A stretch of 64,000 nucleotides of DNA from an uncultured eubacterium 1-6. Lineage in GTDB: Bacteria > Bacillota > Clostridia > Lachnospirales > Lachnospiraceae. The first letter of the stretch is position 1. Each line of letters starts with the position of its first letter. Location: NCBI GenBank assembly GCA_903789595.1, contig CAIFEZ010000005.1, positions 1 to 64,000 of the forward strand. Direction: 5' to 3'. This document shows positions 8,566-16,103 of the stretch, piece by piece. The position numbers were made by a program, and so were the translations under genes. The notes beneath the pieces are model-generated. The model saw only the letters and a program-made list of their open reading frames with translations. It searched no databases and was not told the origin of the DNA.

Positions 8566-10532
8566 CACGCCATCTCCTTGACATGTGATTCGATGAAGGC
8601 TATCTCCTTTTCATCAAGCCCATACTTGCGGTACAGCTGTAAATCAATTTCATGAACGGATTTTGACCAGTCAATGTCAGAAGCGGAAGTAAAATCTTGA
8701 AGAGGGACATACTTCCACGTCCCTTTGTGATTATGCTGTGTTATTTTCAAAATTCCAAGCATGGTGCGTGCAAATTTAGACTTAACATATTTCAAGCAGG
8801 CGTTTGCTTCACTTTTCGTCTTATATGACCCAATTCCAATAAATGACTGTGTGTAGCCGATTAACGGCTCGCCGATTAACGGCGTAGATAACACTTCACC
8901 TATTGCACCAGAACCATTAGAAGCGGGAACAATAACTTTGTAATCTTCCAGATTACCATGATTCTCTTCAATATACTTTTTCTCAATATACCTATAATAG
9001 CGTTTGTTCTTTATCAATCCCAAAATTGTTACATCACCAGGTCGATATGTCTCTCTGAATACCTCAAGCGATGAAAATATGGGAGTAGTCAATCTCTTCT
9101 CTGTGCCATTGCTTCCAATGCGTGTCTTGTATTCTGGGAAGTCTTTATATAGAACTTCGAGATTCCATTTATTTTGTTGAACAATGACATCGTCGAGTGA
9201 TTTCTCACCAAGGAACGGCTGAACCTTCTGTAATATGGTATTTAGTTCTTCATAAGTAGAAAAAGCTCTAATGGCCCCAAATTCTTGAGAATCATCTCGA
9301 TATGATATTGCTACTCCACCCTTAATATCAGTATTTGAGAAAACTTTAGAACTGTCCTCACAATACTTAAGAACCTTAAAATGAGAATCTGAAAGTCTCT
9401 CTTCATTCCATAGTTTTGGCGTTTTCCCTGCATTAAACAGAAAACGTGCTGGCGTTATGAGTTCCACCTTATTGGCAACACCATAAGCTGCATCCATAAA
9501 ATTATTGTAGACTGGCTTGTCTGATGTGTCTTTTGTATCCTCTTGGAATGGCGGATTTCCGATCACAAAATTGAAAAGTTTATGTCCCATGACTTTCATC
9601 TCCCTTAGCTTGTTGAAAAGAATGGAGTTATCTCTTCTCCAGTCATATATTTTACAGGGTATGGCTTCCGGCTCATCATTGGCCAGATCGGCCATTCCCG
9701 GGATGAAATCTGCCAGTGTCATCTGAGGGTACTCTTCATATGGCTTTCCGAGCGGGACTGTGTCTTTCAGGCCGTCCATCTGCCAGATGTTCCATACAAT
9801 TTTATTTGCTACTGTCTGAAGCAGCTTCCCGTCAGGGTCCTTGTCCCACCGTTCCTGATAGTAGTCGATAAATGTCAGGAGCAAATTGATTCGGGCTATC
9901 AAGAGATTGTCGCCCTGATACTCGTACCCGTAGGTCGCCTCGAATGCCCGGATCGTCCATTTGACCCACTCGTCGTAATCCGCAGCATTTTCATTTACAA
10001 TGCGGAGCTTCCGGTCGAGCTGCCCAATCCGACGCTTTGGCGGTACGATAAGCTGCCCGGTTGACACATCATAGCGGGATACAAGATAAGGCGCCTCCCC
10101 GCAGGTAATTTCCAGTCGCCGCGAATCCACATACTGTTTCCAGTTTTTTCTTTTTGGAAACGCAATCAGTTCATCAGCAACCATCCATGTGTGGTCATCA
10201 TTTTCTGCATTGAATATGTCTTTCCTGCCGAACCATTCCTCATCACAGTAATTGTTCATCAGGTTGCATAGCCATGCCGGGGTGAAAACCTCGGCCTTTT
10301 TTCGTGTGCGTTCCTGCTGTGCCTCCTGAGATTTCTGGATGCGGGGCTTGATGATGTCCGCATGCTGCAAGAGAAGGCTGCGGCTTATCGGCTCCTTATC
10401 TGTGAAGCCATGTCCCAATTCCTCATAGGTATCGGTTGCCCAGATGATATTTTTCTTTGTTGATTTATCTTTCAGCAGCAGGTCCAGAAGAGGAACTACC
10501 GGACCGCTCTGAATATCTATCAGTTTTTCCAC
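8565..10532 (-). CDS. Eco57I-type N6-adenine DNA methyltransferase
   Basis: 655 residues. Visible motifs are AEVFTPAWLCNLM (motif X, about 95), RLEITCGEAPYLV (a motif I variant, about 150) and FVIGNPPFQED (motif IV NPPF, about 325), which binds the target adenine. The C-terminal part (about 430-620) should recognise the DNA target. It probably protects host DNA against its coupled helicase-nuclease partner, or is the modification/specificity half of one restriction complex. It starts at ATG 10532, 18 bases after the HTH gene. The C-terminal half is more A+T-rich than the N-terminal half, as often seen where target domains are exchanged. Confidence 0.82.
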   Translation of the reverse strand: MEKLIDIQSGPVVPLLDLLLKDKSTKKNIIWATDTYEELGHGFTDKEPISRSLLLQHADIIKPRIQKSQEAQQERTRKKAEVFTPAWLCNLMNNYCDEEWFGRKDIFNAENDDHTWMVADELIAFPKRKNWKQYVDSRRLEITCGEAPYLVSRYDVSTGQLIVPPKRRIGQLDRKLRIVNENAADYDEWVKWTIRAFEATYGYEYQGDNLLIARINLLLTFIDYYQERWDKDPDGKLLQTVANKIVWNIWQMDGLKDTVPLGKPYEEYPQMTLADFIPGMADLANDEPEAIPCKIYDWRRDNSILFNKLREMKVMGHKLFNFVIGNPPFQEDTKDTSDKPVYNNFMDAAYGVANKVELITPARFLFNAGKTPKLWNEERLSDSHFKVLKYCEDSSKVFSNTDIKGGVAISYRDDSQEFGAIRAFSTYEELNTILQKVQPFLGEKSLDDVIVQQNKWNLEVLYKDFPEYKTRIGSNGTEKRLTTPIFSSLEVFRETYRPGDVTILGLIKNKRYYRYIEKKYIEENHGNLEDYKVIVPASNGSGAIGEVLSTPLIGEPLIGYTQSFIGIGSYKTKSEANACLKYVKSKFARTMLGILKITQHNHKGTWKYVPLQDFTSASDIDWSKSVHEIDLQLYRKYGLDEKEIAFIESHVKEMA

Positions 10533-10550
10533 AAACGGAGTTTCCCTCCT

Positions 10551-10766
10551 TTAAGCCTGTTCATTATCTTCCGTATTGCTTTCTTCTGATGCGCCGCCGG
10601 ATCTGATCCATTTGTCAATTTCGGACAATTTGAATTTCCAAAGCCTGCCGACCTTATAGGCAGGCATATTACGCTTATTGATCCACTGCAGGATGCTTTC
10701 GCGTCCAACTCCGAGGTATTCCTGTACTTCTTTCAATGTCGACCATTTTTCTATATTTTTATCCAC
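10551..10766 (-). CDS. excisionase/MerR-type HTH protein, copy 1
   Basis: 71 residues with GTG start at 10766 behind GGAGGAGA; a longer reading from 10802 is possible but not conserved in the second copy. The HTH_17-type winged helix is clear: LKEVQEYLGVGRESILQWI followed by the wing PAYKVGRLWKFK. It is 60/71 identical to the protein at 25733-25948, and most of the changes are in the acidic C-terminal tail. It lies 18 bases ahead of the methylase and overlaps the pseudogene upstream by eight bases, so it is probably the first intact gene of this restriction operon and a candidate regulator. Confidence 0.85.
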   Translation of the reverse strand: MDKNIEKWSTLKEVQEYLGVGRESILQWINKRNMPAYKVGRLWKFKLSEIDKWIRSGGASEESNTEDNEQA

Positions 10767-11081
10767 TGGTCTCTCCTCCATCGCTCGTATGGAACGTAAC
10801 ATGAATTCTTATATTAAAATCCCATCTATGGTTAGGAAAGCAATTTTCGCCATCTGCGTCCTACATTTCCCACTTGCATTCAAAATTCCCTTCGAAGCCA
10901 CAGACATCAATGTCTGTGGCTATTTTCGTATGTTAGCCCTGTTTGCGTAACTGGCGGACATTGTGAAATAGCGGCTTCCAGCGGCATTAAAGAACTTAAT
11001 AACAAATGTGCCCTGGTTTTTCTGGTTATTCAAATAACCGTACAGCTTTTTAAGAAACTCGTAACTTTTGATGCCGATCAC
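10759..11081 (-). pseudogene. NBR1-Ig-like domain protein, internally deleted copy
   Basis: The two ends of the gene at 25941-26798 are present but about 550 bases of middle are missing. The 5' part (11081 to about 10955) reads VIGIKSYEFLKKLYGYLNNQ... and matches VSSIKSNEFLNKLYGFLDNQ. The 3' part (about 10925 to 10759) ends WDFNIRIHVTFHTSDGGETSG, matching the last residues of the intact copy, including the eight-base overlap with the HTH gene. The junction near 10925-10955 runs into stop codons, so no full protein is made. Confidence 0.8.
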
Positions 11082-11085
11082 CCCC

Positions 11086-11128
11086 GGTACCTGATTCTTA
11101 GCGTTTCATCTATTCTCTGGTACCTGAT
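11086..11128 (-). promoter_or_regulatory. GGTACCTGAT repeat pair, leader of cassette copy 1
   Basis: GGTACCTGAT occurs at 11086-11095 and 11119-11128, directly upstream of the pseudogene start. The intact cassette has GGACCTGAT-type repeats at the same place (26805-26868). Downstream of it on the plus strand, CAGTTGATCGGAAGGCCCTG (about 11148-11167) is also conserved between the cassettes. This 215-base gap between divergent genes probably holds the promoters; an operator function is inferred. Confidence 0.45.
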
Positions 11129-11296
11129 GTTTCTCCGATACTAAAGACAGTTGATCGGAAGGCCCTGATAACAACGAAAACAGACTTTTAAATGCATTAT
11201 AAGCATTTCACAGACAATCGTCAACTACACAGAGGTTATAAATTTGTAAACAGATATAAACAGACAATAGTACTCAATAAAGTGAGGTAAAAATTC

Positions 11297-11467
11297 ATGT
11301 CAAAAGAAGATAGAGAAATGTGGCGGATCAACATTGAGAATTCCACCGACACAGTCAGCAAAATTTACGGACCTAAAGTAGCGGCTTCAGTATTTCAAAG
11401 GTATAGCGCGACAAGCTTCGACAACCTTAGTGATACAGTTGTAAAGAGAAGGAATTTTGTTTTCTGA
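11297..11467 (+). pseudogene. small divergent cassette protein, truncated copy
   Basis: The ATG at 11297 reads MSKEDREMWRINIENSTD and matches the intact gene at 27039-27230 (shared DREMWRINIEN, IYG, SVFQRY, ATSFDNLS). Similarity stops at about codon 46 (near 11432), where transposon-derived sequence begins, and the frame closes at 11467 after ten unrelated codons. It is a truncated relic of the divergent arm of the cassette. Confidence 0.75.
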
Positions 11468-11586
11468 AATGATATTGTTTTGCAATAGCTTGGTGCATAC
11501 GTCTCCAGTGTAAGCGTCAAACCAGACGGCGCCTTGGAAAAGTCAAGAATCGTGCAGAGTATGAACACCCCAAATTTCATAGATTC

Positions 11587-11745
11587 CCAGATTCGGTGCT
11601 GCCAATAGTAATACGTCTTTTCGTTGATTTCGTGCTGTTCGCACCAGTTTCGCACCGTTAATCCGCTGCTGCGGCATTCGGATACGCGCTGCGCCCATTC
11701 CTCCATGCGTTGGTTTTTGCCAAGTATCCGCAAATCCTTCTCCAT
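11587..11745 (-). pseudogene. tnpA: IS66 orfA (TnpA-like) 5' fragment
   Basis: About 53 codons from ATG 11745: MEKDLRILGKNQRMEEWAQR, then WCEQHEINEKTYYYWQHRIW. This is the HTH-bearing N-terminus of the small accessory protein of IS66 elements, normally about 100 residues or more. After RIWE the sequence is unrelated, and the other IS66 genes are absent. It is part of a composite insertion scar at 11432-12470. Confidence 0.7.
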
Positions 11746-11837
11746 TTTATCAACTGCTCCAATCTTATTTCCATAGACTCTTTGGAAGTCTTTCGGTGAT
11801 TGGAAGCAATTATCTCATCTTTTTCTCAATCTTACCA

Positions 11838-12457
11838 GACGTCCACTGGCTTTACGCTTACGATTATCCGAAATGGAGTACAGTGAAATCATTTTATTAC
11901 CGGGCAATCGCAAAAGGAATTTGGGAAAAAGTCATGCAGTTTTTAGTCAAAGAAACTCGAATAAACGCCGGAAGAAACGAAAACCCGTCATACGCTTTGA
12001 TTGATTCGCAAAGTGTAAAAACAACTGCCGATGCAAATAACCGCGGCTATGACGGAGGGAAAAAACAAAAGGACGTAAACGTCATATTGTAACCGATATC
12101 ATGGAAAACATCCTTGCTGTTCACATTCATGCGGCAAATATACATGATACAAAGGGCGGATGTTACGTTTTCGCAAAAGCAATGCAAAAATATCCGTCCA
12201 TCCAAGCAGGCTGTGCCGATGAAGGCTATCGCGGAACTTTCAAACGTTTGATCGAAGCGGCTTTTCATGTCAGAATCGACATTTCAAGGCAAATTAAGCC
12301 AAAGTTTGAGGTCTTGCCCAAACGGTGGCGCGTAGAGCGCACCTTTTCCTGGTTCAACAATTCTCGCCGGTTGTCCAAAGATTATGAGATTAACACGGTA
12401 TCGGAGAAAAACATGGCGATGATTTCCCATTTGAATACTCTGCTGAACCGGCTATGA
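11838..12457 (+). pseudogene. IS5-family transposase fragment, two frames
   Basis: Frame one (to 12092) reads DVHWLYAYDYPKWSTV...FYYR...GIWEKVM, then LIDSQSVKTTADANNRGYDGGKK, the DDE-transposase pattern of IS5/IS427-type elements with catalytic D in LIDSQSVK. After the run of six A near 12062-12067 the frame moves by -1 and continues TKGRKRHIVTD, then CADEGYRG and RWRVERTFSWFNNSRRLSKDYE to the stop. The -1 step could be natural programmed frameshifting or decay. The first 50 or so residues are missing, so the element is dead. No clear terminal repeats or target duplication were found. Confidence 0.75.
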
Positions 12458-13017
12458 GAACACCTTCTTAATAACATTTATCTTGCCAGCTCAATGCAAT
12501 TTTGTCATCTATCCTCGACACTCAGCATCAAAAAACATCTAATCCACTGCCTCAAAGGCTAACATCTAATCTGGCAACTCAACTATGTGACAGAATTCTG
12601 GAACAGCTTCAGAAGCACTCCGTAGATAAGTTTCCACAAAGCGACTTGCTCCGGTCAGCCGAATGAGTCATCAACCCCGCAAGCGCCCTGGAATCAAGCC
12701 TTTCTTGACTTATCAGTCTTTTACCCTTGACATCAATGCTACGCACTCAACATGGCTTGAGACAAGCACCTGAATGTCTGGATTCAGGGCACATTTCCGT
12801 CCGTTCGCGGGAACTGCTCAAAGCCGGAAATCGGCGTTTTTACAGGTGCTCTCCGTTCGTGGGAACTTGTCCACATGCTTTCTCTGCCTCTAATACGGCG
12901 GGCAGGAGGGCGGCCATCGTCTCGACCTGCTCTACTCTGCCCGGTCGGTTCACGATCACGGTCTCGACCCAGTCTGCCATCAACTTGGTCGGTATCTTGG
13001 TCGCTTTTCTTGGTCGG
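12458..13017. other. 560-base stretch without a convincing gene
   Basis: It lies between the IS5 fragment and the 3' end of fic. A minus-strand frame at 12840-13028 (62 codons, MIGDRPRKATKIPTKLMADW...) would overlap the end of fic, but it has no recognisable domain and could be a gene remnant. CCGTTCG(C/T)GGGAACT occurs twice, at 12801 and 12853. The stretch is probably debris left by insertions. Confidence 0.4.
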
Positions 13018-14019
13018 TCACCGATCAAGTTGTTTTCTCCTGTACTTCTGATTTCGGCTGTTAGGCTTGTCGGGAATAGTCATTTCGACAACTCCCTGCG
13101 CTAATGCCGGATTCAAATAGTTCTTGCGAAACGTCGGCCTGTGAGAAAGGTCAAGTCGCTCCATGATTTGAGCGGCGGACAATTCCTCGTCACCGAGAAC
13201 ATCAAGCAGTTTCTGTACGGAAGGATTCGTCTTCTTAACCGTTTCGTCTGCATTTCCTACAACTGTCGTTTCTCTCAGAGTATCAAGGATGATTTCCAGC
13301 ATAAGCTCGACAAATGCACTGCTATCAGATTCCCTGTCTGACTTGCCGAGAGCGTCATAATACTCCTGCTGCCGTGAACGAATCAGCTCTTCTATCGGCA
13401 GCCAGTAAAATATCTCATTCCACTTGCCAAGAAGCAGACTATGCCACATTCTGCCCATACGTCCATTCCCGTCTGCAAAAGGATGGATAAATTCGAACTC
13501 ATAATGAAAGATCGCACTACGGATCAGCGGGTGGATTTCGGAGGATTTGTACCAGTCGAACAGATCCTGAATTTCTCCAGGTACAAGTCTTGCAGGAGGA
13601 GCCATATGGACGACTACATCTCCATCAAACACGCCTACCCCTCCGGAGCGGAATTTCCCATTCTCCGGAATCAAGCCCTCCATCATCATCTTGTGCGCCT
13701 TCAGAAGGTCTTTCACAGAATAGGGATCAAGAGAAAGCATCATCTCGTATGTGTCGTAGGCATTCTTCACTTCTCGGATTTCATTCGGGTTCCCAAGGAT
13801 ATGCTTTCCATCGACGATGGCCGTAACTTGTTCAAGAGAAAGTGAATTATGCTCGATGGCAAGCGACGAATGAATTGTCCGTATTCTGTTTTCTTTTCTG
13901 AGGTGCGGATTCAGATTGCCATGCGAGAGCACTTTAATCCTGCCGATCTGCTCACTGATAGCGGCAACTAAGTTGGTAATCTTGTCCGTCGTGTGGAACG
14001 GCGGCTTGTATTCACTCAT
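13018..14019 (-). CDS. fic: Fic-domain AMP-transferase family protein
   Basis: 333 residues with ATG 14019 (GGGGTG nine bases upstream; a GTG at 14031 is an alternative). The Fic core motif HPFADGNGRMGR is complete (HxFx(D/E)GNGRxxR), so nucleotidyl transfer, usually of AMP from ATP to a hydroxyl side chain, is expected. An N-terminal helix has SSLAIEHNSLSLEQV, which resembles the inhibitory (S/T)xxxE(G/N) helix but has H after the glutamate. The C-terminus (about 265-333) looks like a winged helix (LSAAQIMERLDLSHRPTFRKNYL). It is the last gene of the leftward defence run, 295 bases after the GmrSD-like gene, and may have its own promoter. The target is unknown; it could be a toxin. Confidence 0.88.
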   Translation of the reverse strand: MSEYKPPFHTTDKITNLVAAISEQIGRIKVLSHGNLNPHLRKENRIRTIHSSLAIEHNSLSLEQVTAIVDGKHILGNPNEIREVKNAYDTYEMMLSLDPYSVKDLLKAHKMMMEGLIPENGKFRSGGVGVFDGDVVVHMAPPARLVPGEIQDLFDWYKSSEIHPLIRSAIFHYEFEFIHPFADGNGRMGRMWHSLLLGKWNEIFYWLPIEELIRSRQQEYYDALGKSDRESDSSAFVELMLEIILDTLRETTVVGNADETVKKTNPSVQKLLDVLGDEELSAAQIMERLDLSHRPTFRKNYLNPALAQGVVEMTIPDKPNSRNQKYRRKQLDR

Positions 14020-14314
14020 GTGTTTAAACACCCCATTTCCGTATTTTCTGCGACACCCATCGTTAAAAGATTCAAGCTGTGCATGACATCTAATCCCGAC
14101 ACTCGCGCCGTATCTATTAAGACCTCATCTTTGATACAATGCCCGTATGTGCTTTTAGCCCGGAAACTGCGCTGTTTCTGGGCTTTTCTGCGTTTCAGGG
14201 CATAGAACAGGAGCGCGTCTGTGGCCCTGTACTGATACGATCTTGTGGCTGCTGTAGTCAAAAGCGACACCCCCAATCTGCAATCGTTAAAAAGTATGGC
14301 TATCGTTGAAAGGT

Positions 14315-16063
14315 TTAATCGGCGCTCAGGAGCCCGTTTTCACCCATGAATTCCTGAAACTTGAAGATCATCTTTGCTTTGCGCTGGACGATATCGGTCT
14401 CCGTGAAATCCGTCGCATGCGTGGCCAGATCCACGAGCTCCTTGATTTTGGTCCCTTCCTTCTGCTGGTTCCGGTTGTTCTCGAATCCGCGATAGTACTT
14501 CTTCTTGTCGTCAAATCTGTAATCAGCAGCTCGGATATTGATGCGCTTCTCGAGCAATGCCTTGTTGCCAAGGCTCTCTAAATTGCGCGCATCTGTCAAG
14601 GAGTGTTCCATTTCCTGACGCTTGCGGGGATAGATGTGTTCGATTTCCAGAACGCTCTCAAGCGAGAGAAGCTCCTGCTCTGGATCTTGGAATGCCCACC
14701 ACGTCAGCATCGACTTGGTAATGGCACGGTTATTGCTGAATGTGTAGTTGTTGAAGGCATTCTGTAGCTGCGGAGTATGGAACAGGAAGTCAGAGAATGT
14801 CACAGGCTGCCCATTCACGACATTAATCATCTCGGCGAAGACCGGTGTTCTCAATGCATTGACACCGGGATTCGTCACGGCGTATGCCCATATAAAGGCC
14901 GTGATCTTGTTGAGGAACTGGTAGAAGCTCTCATCATCGAGCATGCCGTTCTGGTCTCGGTTCGCCATGTAATAAACCGAAACAAAATAAGTCCACATGC
15001 CATTAGGAGCGTAATTCAGGACAAAGAGCCTTCTTAGGACTTTGTTTGTAAAGCGATCGACGCTCTGAATCTGCACATCGTTCCAGAAATTAGCCAGGTC
15101 GATCAGATTTTCAAATGTCTCATCCGTCTTCAGCAATGCATATGAATTCCGCTCATAGAATTTACGCAGCGCTTCCGTCGTCGAGGACTTGATGCCCTGC
15201 TTCGCACGCTCGTAATACATGTACCGCGTGAAAAGCTCATCCATTGGTGTACCGGAAATGGGATGGAACAGAGAGTCACAAAGGACTTCGAGCTTCTTCC
15301 ATTTCTCGATAAATGAATCCTTCTCGCCTTTGGAAGAATAGTACTTGTAGAACTGCGCTTTGAAGATGTCGGCGTCCGACAGTGGCTTACCGCGGTCATT
15401 CAGTGTCGAAAAGATACGCAGAGCCGTATCCTGTGATTCAGCCTCAATCGGCAGAAGAATGCAGTTCTTCATAATCCGCATAGGGAAAAAGGAAAACCAG
15501 TCCGGGTACGTATTGAGGAACTCGGCAATTTTCTGTTGGAAGAACCTGTAGTTGTTCGCGTAGTTGCTTTTCCAGTCATCATCGACGATGCCGGTTTTCA
15601 GTATGTTGAGGAATTGCTCCTTATCGCTGTCAGTAGCAACTTCGGAATCAATCTTCAAAGCGGACTTGTCCGGCTCGTCGAATTCGTCTGTTTTCCAGAT
15701 GCACTGCTCGATGAGCTTGCTGGTCTTGATTGCCTTGTCGTTTTTCATACTTCCGTATTTGTCGTAAAATGCGCGAAGCAGGAGCATGAGCGTGGTCAGT
15801 CGTTGCTGCCCATCGATGATTTCCTTTTTGCCGTCCTCATTCTTGAATGTGACTATAGGGCCGAGAAAGTACTCGTCTGTGTCACTATCGAATTTGTCAC
15901 AGTCATTATCCGGAAATGCAAAGAGAAACAAGTCGTTCCATAGAGTCTGGCATTCCTTTTCTCCCCATGCATAGGGCCTCTGATAATCCGGTATCAGGAA
16001 ATCTGTGTTCTTTTCTGTGAAGAGGTCTTTTATACTCTTCTGATCGATGTTCAGCTTTGACAT
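14315..16063 (-). CDS. GmrSD-like DUF262/DUF1524 protein
   Basis: 582 residues. The N-terminal DUF262 domain has IPDYQRPYAWGEKECQTLW and IIDGQQRLTTLMLLLRAFYD (DGQQR motif), thought to hydrolyse NTP. The C-terminal DUF1524 HNH-type nuclease has LEIEHIYPRKR (about residue 475) and NLESLGNKALLEKRIN. The fused GmrS-GmrD layout is that of type IV restriction enzymes that cut modified (for example glucosylated) phage DNA. It lies 40 bases after hamB on the same strand, so it is probably co-transcribed. A 280-base gap follows with no gene that I can support. Confidence 0.88.
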   Translation of the reverse strand: MSKLNIDQKSIKDLFTEKNTDFLIPDYQRPYAWGEKECQTLWNDLFLFAFPDNDCDKFDSDTDEYFLGPIVTFKNEDGKKEIIDGQQRLTTLMLLLRAFYDKYGSMKNDKAIKTSKLIEQCIWKTDEFDEPDKSALKIDSEVATDSDKEQFLNILKTGIVDDDWKSNYANNYRFFQQKIAEFLNTYPDWFSFFPMRIMKNCILLPIEAESQDTALRIFSTLNDRGKPLSDADIFKAQFYKYYSSKGEKDSFIEKWKKLEVLCDSLFHPISGTPMDELFTRYMYYERAKQGIKSSTTEALRKFYERNSYALLKTDETFENLIDLANFWNDVQIQSVDRFTNKVLRRLFVLNYAPNGMWTYFVSVYYMANRDQNGMLDDESFYQFLNKITAFIWAYAVTNPGVNALRTPVFAEMINVVNGQPVTFSDFLFHTPQLQNAFNNYTFSNNRAITKSMLTWWAFQDPEQELLSLESVLEIEHIYPRKRQEMEHSLTDARNLESLGNKALLEKRINIRAADYRFDDKKKYYRGFENNRNQQKEGTKIKELVDLATHATDFTETDIVQRKAKMIFKFQEFMGENGLLSAD

Positions 16064-16103
16064 TAGCTTTTTCCCTCCATGTCAGCACGCATGGTGCCTA
16101 TCT

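Noticed and set aside
12801..12867. Two CCGTTCG(C/T)GGGAACT units resembling CRISPR repeats
   Set aside because: Only two imperfect 15-base copies 52 bases apart, no further units and no cas genes.
12727..13104. 125-codon plus-strand frame downstream of the IS5 fragment
   Set aside because: Runs into the 3' end of fic on the other strand, unusual composition, no ribosome site.
14016..14276. 86-codon minus-strand frame overlapping the start of fic
   Set aside because: No ribosome site or known motif; probably the fic leader.
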